From Acinetobacter sp. UBA801 (GTDB taxonomy: Bacteria > Pseudomonadota > Gammaproteobacteria > Pseudomonadales > Moraxellaceae), in contig DBIN01000025.1 in assembly GCA_002296655.1 (NCBI GenBank), positions 1 to 64,000 on the forward strand: DNA of 64,000 nt, read 5' to 3'. This document shows, in pieces, positions 35,703 through 44,513 of the stretch (within the stretch, counting starts at the first letter, position 1; each line of letters opens with the position of its first letter). The translations under genes were made by a program, and so were the position numbers. The notes under the pieces were generated by a model. That model did no database searches and was not told where the DNA came from. It saw only the letters and a program-made list of their open reading frames with translations.

Positions 35703-36185
35703 ATGACTGCTATTGCAAATGACCTCGTGGTTTCTTTCCACTACACATTGACTAACGCAGAGGGTGAAACTCTCGACAAATCTCAAGGTGAACCACTTGC
35801 CTATTTGCATGGTGCAGGTAACATCATCCCTGGTTTAGAAAAAGCGTTAGAAGGTAAAACAGTAGGCGAAAAATTTACTGTAAACGTACCTGCAGCTGAA
35901 GGTTATGGCGAATATAACCCTGACTTAGTACAAGAGGTTCCTACACAAATGTTTCAAGGTGTAGACAACATCCAAGCGGGTATGCAGTTCCAAGCGCAAA
36001 CTGATGATGGCGTTCAAATCGTAACTGTAAAAGCAGTTGAAGGCGACAACGTAATTGTTGATGCAAACTTCCCACTTGCTGGTCAAGATTTAACGTTTGA
36101 AGTTGAAATCGTTGAAATCCGTGAAGCTTCTCAAGAAGAATTAGATCACGGTCACGTACACGGTGCGGGTGGTCATCACCACTAA
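35703..36185 (+). CDS. slyD: FKBP-type peptidyl-prolyl isomerase SlyD
   Basis: 160 residues. FKBP core with VSFHYTLTNAEGETLD, LAYLHGAGNIIPGLEKALEG and AEGYGEYNPDLVQEVP; the insert-in-flap domain between them (residues about 75-120) provides chaperone activity; VEIREASQEE closes the core. The tail is short and His-rich (HGHVHGAGGHHH), a reduced form of the metal-binding tail of E. coli SlyD, which lacks Cys here. Cytoplasmic folding helper and possible nickel carrier. Own promoter region and a strong terminator. Confidence 0.93.
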   Translation: MTAIANDLVVSFHYTLTNAEGETLDKSQGEPLAYLHGAGNIIPGLEKALEGKTVGEKFTVNVPAAEGYGEYNPDLVQEVPTQMFQGVDNIQAGMQFQAQTDDGVQIVTVKAVEGDNVIVDANFPLAGQDLTFEVEIVEIREASQEELDHGHVHGAGGHHH

Positions 36186-36204
36186 GATCAGTATTGATCG
36201 AAGC

Positions 36205-36237
36205 AAAAGGCAAAGTATTTTTACTTTGCCTTTTTTT
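36205..36237 (+). terminator. Terminator of slyD
   Basis: AAAAGGCAAAGTA (36205-36217) pairs with TACTTTGCCTTTT (36222-36234) with a T7 tail. Confidence 0.85.
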
Positions 36238-36439
36238 GTTTGCCATTCTAAAATCCAGGATAAGCACATTATTGAAATATCTTTACAGGCAGGCTATTGC
36301 GGAAAGATCCTTACAGGAAGAATCAACGCAGTGCATTGTCGTTTTCTTGATCAAATAACCCCCTCACATTTAAGACAAGCTACTCAGCCATGCTTATAAT
36401 GAAGTCACTTTTCCAGCGATCAACGCAAGCATTCTTCCC

Positions 36440-37882
36440 ATGCAAAGCTATAATTTAGTTTGGTTCCGACAAGATTTAAGAATTTCAGATCACACCGCGC
36501 TTTGGCATGCCAGCCAAGCAGGACCTTGTATTGGCGTGGTGATTCTTTCGCCTCAGCAATATCGTATGCATCAAGATGCACCCATTAAAATTGACTTTTA
36601 CTTGCGTCAATTAAATGCGCTAAAAGAAGAACTTGCAGAACTCAATATCCCACTGATTATTCAAATTACACCATCTTGGGCTGACATTGCACAAAAGTTG
36701 CTCCTACTGTGTCAAACATTAAAGGACACGCATCCAATTCAAAATATTTATGCCAATATTGAATTGGGAGTAAATGAACTGAAACGTGATCTGGATGTTC
36801 AACACACCTTGAACCAACATGGTCAGGACTTAATTTTGTACCATGACCGCACGCTTTTTCCTGTGGGTACGGTGCGCAATCAAAGTATGAAACCTTATCA
36901 GGTATTTAGCGCATTTAAAAAGTATGCCTATCAACAGTTGAGTATCAGTATTCCGCGCTGCTTTCCTCTGCCACAACCACAAACCTCTATTCAACTTCCC
37001 GAGCAATATCTCTCCACAGTACCTAGCTTAAAGCACTTAGGTTTTAATCCGCTTCCAACCACACAACAAGATTTATGGGCAGTCACGGAACAACATGCAC
37101 AGCAATTATTGGATGATTTTACACGCGAGCAAATGCATGATTATCAGCAACAGCGTGACTTTCCTGCGCTGTCTGGTACTAGCCAATTATCTGCGTATTT
37201 AAACTGTGGCATACTCTCCATTCGGCAATGTCTTGCAGCAGTTTTTGTCCATTCACAAGGGCATTTCCATCTTGTAAACATAGGGCAACAAACTTGGTTA
37301 GATGAATTACTTTGGCGTGAATTTTATCAACATATTTTGTTTGACTATCCCAAAGTTTCAAAGCACAGCCCTTTTAAAGATCAGACCGCACAAGTAGCGT
37401 GGCGCAATGATCCTGCAGGTTTAGCGGCATGGCAACACGGGAAAACAGGCATTCCCATTGTGGATGCGGGCATGCAACAACTCTTACAAACGGGCTGGAT
37501 GCATAATCGGGTCAGAATGATTTGTGCAATGTTTCTGTGCAAAAACTTGTTGATTGATTGGCGCTTGGGCGAACAGTGGTTTATGCAACATTTAATTGAT
37601 GGTGATTTGGCTGCCAATAACGGTGGCTGGCAATGGTGTGCCTCGACTGGCACAGATGCAGTGCCCTATTTTCGGATTTTCAACCCCGTGAGCCAATCGC
37701 AAAAGTTTGATCCCAATGGGGATTATATTCGCAGTTGGCTACCTGAACTGGCACATTTAGATGCCAAAAACATTCATGAACCGTATGCGAAACATCCACA
37801 TCTAAAACTGGATTATCCCCACCCAATTGTGGATTTAAAACTCAGTCGTTTACGTGCCATTGAAGCCTTTAAACAGCTTTAA
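36440..37882 (+). CDS. phrB: Deoxyribodipyrimidine photolyase (CPD class I)
   Basis: 480 residues. Light-driven repair of cyclobutane pyrimidine dimers. The N-terminal alpha/beta antenna domain begins LVWFRQDLRISDHTAL; the FAD-binding C-terminal domain shows LSAYLNCGILSIRQ, WLDELLWREFYQHIL, GIPIVDAGMQQLLQTGWMHNRVRM, and the highly conserved GGWQWCASTGTDAVPYFRIFNP, with the Trp residues used in dimer binding and electron transfer. Full length. It is preceded by 250 bp without a clear gene. Confidence 0.93.
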   Translation: MQSYNLVWFRQDLRISDHTALWHASQAGPCIGVVILSPQQYRMHQDAPIKIDFYLRQLNALKEELAELNIPLIIQITPSWADIAQKLLLLCQTLKDTHPIQNIYANIELGVNELKRDLDVQHTLNQHGQDLILYHDRTLFPVGTVRNQSMKPYQVFSAFKKYAYQQLSISIPRCFPLPQPQTSIQLPEQYLSTVPSLKHLGFNPLPTTQQDLWAVTEQHAQQLLDDFTREQMHDYQQQRDFPALSGTSQLSAYLNCGILSIRQCLAAVFVHSQGHFHLVNIGQQTWLDELLWREFYQHILFDYPKVSKHSPFKDQTAQVAWRNDPAGLAAWQHGKTGIPIVDAGMQQLLQTGWMHNRVRMICAMFLCKNLLIDWRLGEQWFMQHLIDGDLAANNGGWQWCASTGTDAVPYFRIFNPVSQSQKFDPNGDYIRSWLPELAHLDAKNIHEPYAKHPHLKLDYPHPIVDLKLSRLRAIEAFKQL

Positions 37883-37961
37883 GAATACAAACAGGAAATT
37901 GGTCAGTCTCTCCCACCTGCCATTCGTTAGCATGATGGGAGATTACACGATTAAAGCAACT

Positions 37962-38741
37962 TTAGGCGACTTGCTCGTCACGTTTAAAGACCAATTCGCC
38001 TTGTAAAGAACTATCTGCATCGAAATAATAACCCTCACTATTGAAGGCTTTTAAGTCTTCTGCACGTTCCAATTTATTTTCGATGATGAAACGCGCCATC
38101 AAACCACGGGCTTTTTTAGCATAAAAACTGATGACTTTATACTTGCCATTTTTCTGATCTAAAAACACAGGTTTAATAATTTCAGCCTGAATTTTTGCTT
38201 CCTGCACCGACTTATAATATTCATCGGAAGCCAGATTGACCAATAATGCCGACTGGTTGTGTTTTAAATCTTGGTTAATTAAATTGGTGATGATATCGCC
38301 CCAAAAACGATACAAATTTTCACCGCGCGCATTATGCAACTTAGTGCCCATTTCCAAACGATACGGCATCATTAAATCTAAAGGACGCAATAAGCCATAT
38401 AAACCAGAAAGCATACGCAAATGTTGTTGAGCAAATTCAATATCTGCAGCAGACAAACTATAAGCATCTAAGCCTGTATACACATCACCTTTAAAGGCAA
38501 ACATGGCCTGACGTGCATTAGCAAGATCAAATTCTACTTGCCAGTCACGAAAACGCTCGACATTTAAATTGGCTATTTTTTCACTCACGCTCATTAAGTT
38601 GGCAATTTCAGTGGCAGAAAGTTTACGCGCCACATCAATTAACTCTTGTGAATGTTCTAGTAATCTAGGTTGAGTATATTCATCGCTTGGTAATGCAGTT
38701 TCGTAATCTAAAGTCTTGGCTGGAGAAATTAAAGCGAGCAT
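37962..38741 (-). CDS. yaaA: Peroxide stress protein YaaA
   Basis: 259 residues, full length. Begins [17 protein letters not shown], the family signature, and contains [42 protein letters not shown] and [16 protein letters not shown], all conserved. YaaA lowers free iron during peroxide stress and binds DNA with a helix-hairpin-helix-like fold. AGGTGG precedes the start codon. No OxyR site was identified by eye. Confidence 0.92.
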   Translation of the reverse strand: MLALISPAKTLDYETALPSDEYTQPRLLEHSQELIDVARKLSATEIANLMSVSEKIANLNVERFRDWQVEFDLANARQAMFAFKGDVYTGLDAYSLSAADIEFAQQHLRMLSGLYGLLRPLDLMMPYRLEMGTKLHNARGENLYRFWGDIITNLINQDLKHNQSALLVNLASDEYYKSVQEAKIQAEIIKPVFLDQKNGKYKVISFYAKKARGLMARFIIENKLERAEDLKAFNSEGYYFDADSSLQGELVFKRDEQVA

Positions 38742-39143
38742 AAACCACCTAAATAAAAAATACTGCGCTCACTATAGCAGCAGCTTTCAACAAACTCCAA
38801 TGCATGTTTTTGTTTCACCCTATCGGAAAAACACGTTGCGTTGTGTTTCCTGCCGATGATCTCTTAAATCAATCCAACATGGATGCTGAGGTGCTTTTAT
38901 TTCAGCACATGCTTAAAAAACATTGAATGGTTCTGATTAGTCAAACGTATTTTTATTGTACTTGCAACTTTTCTCTAGGCAATAAAAACCCACTTAACTC
39001 TCCCAAATTAAGCGGGTTAAAATCAGGTCGTTATGTTGTATTTTTCTTGCTGCACAATTTACTGTCACTATGTGGCAGTTAGATGACATTTCATTTAAAA
39101 ATCAGGTATAAATTTTAAACATCTAATGTCTTTCCAGCTTTGT
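38742..39143. other. 400-bp intergenic region
   Basis: Between the 5' end of yaaA and the 3' end of the gene at 39144. It holds the yaaA promoter region and a terminator (38984-39018). A 40-codon ORF (38804-38926, plus) has no ribosome site and is not called. Nothing else is recognised. Confidence 0.5.
38984..39018 (-). terminator. Terminator after the gene at 39144-39509
   Basis: AACCCACTTAA (38987-38997) pairs with TTAAGCGGGTT (39008-39018) with one mismatch-like G/A position; on the minus strand TTTTTATTG follows. Confidence 0.6.
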
Positions 39144-39509
39144 TTAAGCTTTCCACTCAAATTCACTAAAAGATTGATCTTCTTTCAAGGTATTTTCTAC
39201 GGCTTGCGCCAATTGATTTAATAAACTTTGCTCGGTAATCCGTTCTAACCAGTCTTGTTCCTCATTGGGGTATGAAGTAATTTCACATACAAGATGTCCA
39301 TCTTGACCACGGCTTTGACAGTTTACCGCCAAAGGCAGCGCATGTTGATCTACGCTTACAGCGACTTGTGCACCACTCAGTGCTACGGTTTGAAAGCCAT
39401 AGTGAGATAAGTTTTGTGAAAGTAAATTCGCCACATAATTCTGTGCCAAGGTGCAATCTTGTAACTCTTGTTTATTTTCACAATTCGCCATAAATTTTAA
39501 TTTGCGCAT
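39144..39509 (-). CDS. Hypothetical protein
   Basis: About 121 residues from the ATG at 39509 (MRKLKFMANCENK); the ATG at 39491 is an alternative and a TTG at 39521 is less likely. Cys residues occur in ANCENK, LQDCTLAQNY, VNCQSRG and LVCEITS, but there is no signal peptide. The pattern of a short strand-rich domain ending in an acidic helix (AVENTLKEDQSFSEFEW) is not one I recognise. It lies downstream of the tyrA-aroA gene on the same strand but ahead of it in the other direction is a terminator-like hairpin. Confidence 0.55.
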   Translation of the reverse strand: MRKLKFMANCENKQELQDCTLAQNYVANLLSQNLSHYGFQTVALSGAQVAVSVDQHALPLAVNCQSRGQDGHLVCEITSYPNEEQDWLERITEQSLLNQLAQAVENTLKEDQSFSEFEWKA

Positions 39510-39562
39510 GCTCGAATCCAAAGGCTTTTTTCTTGTATGGGTTTAGCATAAGCAATAAAACG

Positions 39563-39591
39563 CAAACAGCCAAGCAAAAGCTTGACTGTTT
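39563..39591 (-). terminator. Possible terminator after tyrA-aroA
   Basis: AAACAGCCAAGC (39564-39575) pairs with GCTTGACTGTTT (39580-39591) with one wobble; the minus-strand tail GCGTTTTATT is only moderately T-rich. Confidence 0.5.
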
Positions 39592-39645
39592 AAGTATAAA
39601 GTCTAGGTGTTGGGATTCCTGATCGCAGCCCCCTATCGTTTTGGC

Positions 39646-41892
39646 TTATTCTGTCACTTGAATATTCAGACCTGCCACACCTGCAAGCTCAGTAAAGGTT
39701 GGGAAACTTGTCGCTACTGTTTCTGTACCGACAATTTTAATTTCTCCAGAAGTACGCAAACCTGCGATAGAGAAACTCATAGCAATACGGTGGTCGTGAT
39801 GTGATTCAATCTCACCGCCTGTGAATACCGCTGACCAGTCGCCCGCTTTGCCTTTACCCTGAATGATGATGCCATCGTCAGTAGGTGTGCAGTCAATGCC
39901 CATGGTTTTTAAACCATCTGCCATCACTTGAATACGGTCTGATTCTTTCACTCGCAATTCTGCAGCACCTGTCAGTACAGTTTGACCTTCGGCACATGCT
40001 GCGGCAATGAATAATGCAGGAAATTCATCAATCGCCAATGGCACTTGATCTTCAGGAACATGAATCCCTTTTAACGTACGTGAACCACGAATACGAATAT
40101 CTGCAATTGGTTCACCGCCTGCAATACGTTCATTTTCCACGCTCAGGTCTGCACCCATTTGTTTCAGAATTTCAATCACACCTGTACGGGTTGGGTTAAT
40201 GCCCACCGCTTCTAAGGTTACATCTGAATTTTCTGTAATGGCTGCACCCACCATGAAGAATGCCGCAGATGAAATATCAGAAGGTACTTGAATATCTGTA
40301 CCCACCAATTTACCGCCGCCTTGCAATGAAATACGGTTACCTTCAGTTTTTACTTCATAACCAAATGCACGTAACATACGTTCTGTATGGTCACGCGTTG
40401 GTTCAGGCTCAGTCACTGAAGTTTCACCTTCTGCCCAAAGTCCTGCCAATAAAATACCCGATTTCACTTGTGCAGATGCCATTGGCAAATCATAGTGAAT
40501 GCCTTTTAACGCTTGCGCACCTGTAATCGATACTGGCGGTGTGCCACGTTCACCCGTCGTTTGAATTTGTGCACCCATTTCACGCAATGGTTTAGCAATA
40601 CGTTCCATTGGGCGCTTGGTCAATGACGCATCACCTGTCATAACAGAATCAAACTGCTGTGCAGATAACATGCCTGCCAACAAACGCATAGATGTGCCTG
40701 AGTTGCCCATATAAATTGCGCCTGCAGGTGCTTTTAAACCTTGCATACCTACGCCGTGAATGGTGACCTCACCATTTTTAGGGCCTTCAATGCTCACCCC
40801 CATATCACGGAATGCTTGCAAAGTCGCCAATGCATCTTCACCTTCAAGGAAACCTGTCACATGCGTAGTACCTTCGGCAATTGCACCAAACATAATGGAG
40901 CGATGTGACACAGATTTGTCACCCGGTACGGTAAATTTACCTTGGAAAGTCTTAGCACCCGGCAAAATCGTAAATTTTTGTGTCACGTAATTGTTCTCCA
41001 TAAAAGGTTTCTTGGCGAGCATATGATTAAAATGCTGTCGTGCCGCTTGCGCATGTCCAAGCAAGCCCATTAAAGCATGCGAGTCTTCTTGTTCAATCAG
41101 TTGGCGAATAATCGCGAGTTGACTTTCAAAGCCATCCACCGCTTTTAACAATGCAGTTTTATTGGCAAAGAAAATGTCATGCCACATTTGTGGGTCGCTT
41201 GCAGCAATACGCGAGAAGTCACGAAAGCCCCCCGCAGCATAGCGGAAAATGTCTAAATTATCTTCCCGATTTGCCAATTGTTCGACCAGATTAAAGGCCA
41301 TTAAATGTGGAAGATGACTGGTATATGCCAATACCTCATCATGTTTTTCCACATCCATGCAAATTACTTCGGCTTTGGCGCTTTCCCACATTTGAATCAG
41401 TTTATTGACTGCCCACGGCGCACTGCTTGGCAATGGTGTCAAAATGACTTTGTGGTTGGCAAATAAATCGACCTTGCCTGCATGCACGCCCGTATGTTCT
41501 GCCCCAGCAATTGGATGCCCTGGTACAAAACCTGCAGGTAAGTTTTCACCAAATACCGCTTTGGCTGCAGCCACGACACTACCTTTGGTACTGCCTACAT
41601 CGGTCAGGATTACATTGTCTGCCAAATGTGGCTGAATTAATCGCAAGACTTTTTCTGTGGCTTGCACAGGTAGCGCTAAGACGACTAAATCTGCACCTTG
41701 TACCGCATCAATAGGGTTATTAAAGCCTTGTTCAATTAATCCTAATTCCAAAGCATCCTGCAGCGTTTTTTCAGAACGGGTCGATGCCACAATATGCCGA
41801 CTTAAATTTTCTGCCAGCATTACACGTGCCAAACTCGAGCCAATTAGCCCGAGTCCGATAAATGCAACTTTTTCAAACAATAGTTGCGCCAT
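39646..41892 (-). CDS. tyrA-aroA: Bifunctional prephenate dehydrogenase / EPSP synthase (TyrA-AroA fusion)
   Basis: 748 residues. Residues 1-300 are prephenate dehydrogenase: VAFIGLGLIGSSLARVM (NAD-binding), TDVGSTKGSV, GFVPGHPIAGAEHTGV with the catalytic His region, and FRDFSRIAASDPQMW. From about 307 on it is 3-phosphoshikimate 1-carboxyvinyltransferase: VPGDKSVSHRSIM, YMGNSGTSMRLLAGML, DISSAAFFMVGAA, LRVKESDRI and DHRIAMSF. One protein thus makes EPSP in the shikimate trunk and hydroxyphenylpyruvate for Tyr. The fusion is known in Acinetobacter and relatives. It starts 3 bp after hisC, so they are co-translated. Confidence 0.95.
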   Translation of the reverse strand: MAQLLFEKVAFIGLGLIGSSLARVMLAENLSRHIVASTRSEKTLQDALELGLIEQGFNNPIDAVQGADLVVLALPVQATEKVLRLIQPHLADNVILTDVGSTKGSVVAAAKAVFGENLPAGFVPGHPIAGAEHTGVHAGKVDLFANHKVILTPLPSSAPWAVNKLIQMWESAKAEVICMDVEKHDEVLAYTSHLPHLMAFNLVEQLANREDNLDIFRYAAGGFRDFSRIAASDPQMWHDIFFANKTALLKAVDGFESQLAIIRQLIEQEDSHALMGLLGHAQAARQHFNHMLAKKPFMENNYVTQKFTILPGAKTFQGKFTVPGDKSVSHRSIMFGAIAEGTTHVTGFLEGEDALATLQAFRDMGVSIEGPKNGEVTIHGVGMQGLKAPAGAIYMGNSGTSMRLLAGMLSAQQFDSVMTGDASLTKRPMERIAKPLREMGAQIQTTGERGTPPVSITGAQALKGIHYDLPMASAQVKSGILLAGLWAEGETSVTEPEPTRDHTERMLRAFGYEVKTEGNRISLQGGGKLVGTDIQVPSDISSAAFFMVGAAITENSDVTLEAVGINPTRTGVIEILKQMGADLSVENERIAGGEPIADIRIRGSRTLKGIHVPEDQVPLAIDEFPALFIAAACAEGQTVLTGAAELRVKESDRIQVMADGLKTMGIDCTPTDDGIIIQGKGKAGDWSAVFTGGEIESHHDHRIAMSFSIAGLRTSGEIKIVGTETVATSFPTFTELAGVAGLNIQVTE

Positions 41893-41895
41893 GTT

Positions 41896-42987
41896 TTATG
41901 CCTTTGCTTCCTTGCCCAATACTTTAGCTAATGCACGCAGGAACTTCGCATTTTCTGCTTCTGTACCAATTGAAACACGTAAATGGGTCGTAATACCCAC
42001 AGGACGTACAATCACACCTTCTTTCAATAAGGCATTAAAAGTTTGACCCGGATCGGCTTCTATATCTACCAAAATAAAGTTAGCACGTGAAGGCACATAA
42101 TTCAGACCCAATGCTTTAAAGCCTGCTTCCAATTGTGCCATACCTACTTTGTTGGCAATACGTGATTTTTCGATAAAATCTTCGTCTTTTAATGCGGCAA
42201 CCGCAGCCACCATTGCCAAATGATTAACGTTAAAGGGTTGACGAATACGGTTTAAATAATCCGTTACTTCTGCAGAAGCCAAAGCAAAACCAACGCGCAG
42301 CGCCGCTAAACCATAACACTTAGATAAAGTACGGCTCACGATTAAGTTTGGATATTGCTCAAGGAATTTAAGGCTGTTGAAGTTTTCTGGAAAATACTCC
42401 ACATAAGCTTCATCTAATACCACAATCACCCGTGCAGGAACTTTTTGCATAAAGGCTTCAAACTCAGCCTCTTCAAACCAAGTGCCTGTTGGGTTATTTG
42501 GGTTGGCAATAAAAATTAACTTGGTGTTGTTTTGAATTGCTGCCGCCATAGCATCCAAGTCATGTGAAAAACCTTTGGCTGGTACTTCGATGGCTTGTGC
42601 ATTAATGGCTTGTGTTAGCAAAGCATATACTGCAAAGGCGTGCTGGCTATACACCACCGAATCTTGGTCTGAAACGAATGTACGCGCAAACATTTCTAGC
42701 AAATCGTTTGAACCATTGCCCAAAGTAATACGATCATGTGCAAAGCCAAATTGTTTGTGAATTTGGTCTTTTAGAATAAAACCACCACCATCTGGATAAC
42801 GACCAATTTCAGCAATTTCAGCTGTAACGGCTTCTTTGACTTTGTCTGAACAGCCAAATGGGTTTTCATTTGAAGCAAGTTTGACGATATCTGTAATGCC
42901 CAACTCACGCTCAAGCTCACTGATTGGTTTACCTGGTTGATAAGGCTTTAACTTCGAGATGCCTTCATTGGCTGGGACAATCGACAT
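41896..42987 (-). CDS. hisC: Histidinol-phosphate/aromatic aminotransferase
   Basis: 363 residues, class I/II PLP aminotransferase. It contains KLASNENPFG, NPNNPTGTWF, VVLDEAYVEYF with the cofactor-binding Asp and Tyr, and SRTLSKCYGLAALRVGF with the PLP Lys. In its position between pheA and tyrA-aroA it most likely acts on prephenate-derived keto acids (Phe and Tyr formation) with or instead of histidinol phosphate; specificity is inferred from context. It is 73 bp downstream of pheA. Confidence 0.9.
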   Translation of the reverse strand: MSIVPANEGISKLKPYQPGKPISELERELGITDIVKLASNENPFGCSDKVKEAVTAEIAEIGRYPDGGGFILKDQIHKQFGFAHDRITLGNGSNDLLEMFARTFVSDQDSVVYSQHAFAVYALLTQAINAQAIEVPAKGFSHDLDAMAAAIQNNTKLIFIANPNNPTGTWFEEAEFEAFMQKVPARVIVVLDEAYVEYFPENFNSLKFLEQYPNLIVSRTLSKCYGLAALRVGFALASAEVTDYLNRIRQPFNVNHLAMVAAVAALKDEDFIEKSRIANKVGMAQLEAGFKALGLNYVPSRANFILVDIEADPGQTFNALLKEGVIVRPVGITTHLRVSIGTEAENAKFLRALAKVLGKEAKA

Positions 42988-43060
42988 TTTACACTTCCAG
43001 TTGAATAGGTGGTGAATGTGGTGCGCATGACAAACATGCGCACCACTGAATTAAATATGG

Positions 43061-44170
43061 TTATAACACGGCAGCAGGATAAGAACCCAAGACACGAATT
43101 TCTTTCACTAATGGACGGATTTCTTCAATCGCTGCACGGACATTGTCTTGCTCGACATGCCCTTCTAGGTCAATAAAGAATACATAGGCCCATTTTTCTG
43201 GCAAGGCAGGACGCGTTTCAATACTGGTCAAGCTAATATTATACTTCGCAAATGGTGCAAGAATTTCGAGCAACGCCCCTGCACGGTCATGTGCAGATAC
43301 CAACAATGAAGTTTTGTCGTTGCCACTTGGTGGGACTTTCTCACGACCAATCACCAAGAAGCGTGTAGTGTTTTCTGGGTTATCTTCAATATTGCTATGT
43401 AAAATTTCGAGTTCGTAAATATTGGCCGCTATTTCAGAGGCAATTGCAGCAGAGTGCCATTCATTACGAATACGGCGTGCTGCTTCTGCGTTTGAGCTGA
43501 GTGCTACACGCTCCACCCCTGGATAATGCACATCTAACCATTTACGGCATTGTGCCAAAGTTTGCTGATGCGCATAAATTTGTTTAATGCTGTCTTTACG
43601 GGTATTTTCAGACACAAGAAATTGGTGATGAATACGCAACTCCACTTCACCAATCACATTTAATGGCGATGATTTAAAACAATCTAAAGTATGGTTCACC
43701 ACACCTTCAGATGAGTTTTCGACAGGCACTAAACCATAGTTCGCACTGCCAGCTTCCACATCACGGAATACTTCATCAATTGTAGGCAAAGGACGTACAA
43801 TCGCATCTTGACCAAAATGTTTAAGCACTGCGGAATGCGTATAAGTACCAATTGGCCCTAAAAACGCAATACTTTGTGGCGCTTCAAGTGCCAAACATGC
43901 CGACATAATTTCACGAAATAAACGTGCCATGGTCACATCGGACAACGGACCTTCGTTGCGTTCCATAACATTACGTAAAACTTGCGCTTCACGTTCAGGA
44001 CGGTAAAACAACGGGCTCTCTTCTGCTGCAAATTTTGCTTTCGCCACCGCTTCAGCAAGTTGTGCTCGACGGTTAATCAGCTGCTGAATCTGTTGATCTA
44101 CAGAGTCAATATCTTCACGGATTTTAGCGAGATCAAGAGAAGTCGTTGTGTTCTGATCGTCTTGGATCAT
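43061..44170 (-). CDS. pheA: Bifunctional chorismate mutase / prephenate dehydratase
   Basis: 369 residues. Residues 1-100 form an AroQ chorismate mutase helix bundle (LAKIREDIDSVDQQIQQLINRRAQLAEAVAKAK and YRPEREAQVL). Next is prephenate dehydratase (IAFLGPIGTYTHSAVLKHFG, VPVENSSEGVVNHTLD, and a Thr-Arg-Phe motif in NTTRFLVIG), then a C-terminal ACT domain (KTSLLVSAHDRAGALLEIL and ISLTSIETRP) for Phe feedback. The start at 44170 is preferred because the longer frame adds a Cys/Met leader atypical of the family. First gene of the pheA-hisC-tyrA/aroA operon. Confidence 0.93.
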   Translation of the reverse strand: MIQDDQNTTTSLDLAKIREDIDSVDQQIQQLINRRAQLAEAVAKAKFAAEESPLFYRPEREAQVLRNVMERNEGPLSDVTMARLFREIMSACLALEAPQSIAFLGPIGTYTHSAVLKHFGQDAIVRPLPTIDEVFRDVEAGSANYGLVPVENSSEGVVNHTLDCFKSSPLNVIGEVELRIHHQFLVSENTRKDSIKQIYAHQQTLAQCRKWLDVHYPGVERVALSSNAEAARRIRNEWHSAAIASEIAANIYELEILHSNIEDNPENTTRFLVIGREKVPPSGNDKTSLLVSAHDRAGALLEILAPFAKYNISLTSIETRPALPEKWAYVFFIDLEGHVEQDNVRAAIEEIRPLVKEIRVLGSYPAAVL

Positions 44171-44513
44171 TGTTATGTCGCCCTTCATAAACATTTTGCA
44201 AATAGTATAACAATAGTTAGCTTTCAAATGTTGCGCAATACAACTTTCAGTGTTTCAGATGTAAAAACATACAGTTGAGCAAAGCATCCTCAATCTATAC
44301 ATTGAAGCCGCAACTTTGCACAACGTAACGCTTAATACTGTGCAACTATACTTTTCTTTTTTGCATCTCTAATTCTATGCGGTGTAATTTTTAAGTGTAA
44401 TTATCAATCAGCTCATTGTTTTAAGCCTGATCAAACTCATAAAAAAGAGCCAGCACGGGCTGACTCTGGTGATCATCGTTGATCTTTACTCAATTAGACT
44501 TTGAAGCATTGTT
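44171..44513. other. Intergenic region upstream of pheA
   Basis: No gene is visible. It contains the terminator of the acyl-CoA dehydrogenase gene (44442-44468) and an inverted repeat TTGCACA/TGTGCAA (44316-44345, 16-base loop). On the minus strand a TATACT box occurs about 40 bp before pheA. No Phe-rich leader peptide was found. Confidence 0.5.
44442..44468 (-). terminator. Terminator of the acyl-CoA dehydrogenase gene
   Basis: AGAGCCAGC (44447-44455) pairs with GCTGACTCT (44460-44468) with one wobble; on the minus strand TTTTTTATG follows. Confidence 0.75.

Noticed and set aside
38804..38926. 40-codon ORF upstream of yaaA
   Set aside because: No Shine-Dalgarno, no recognised family, and overlaps the likely yaaA promoter region.
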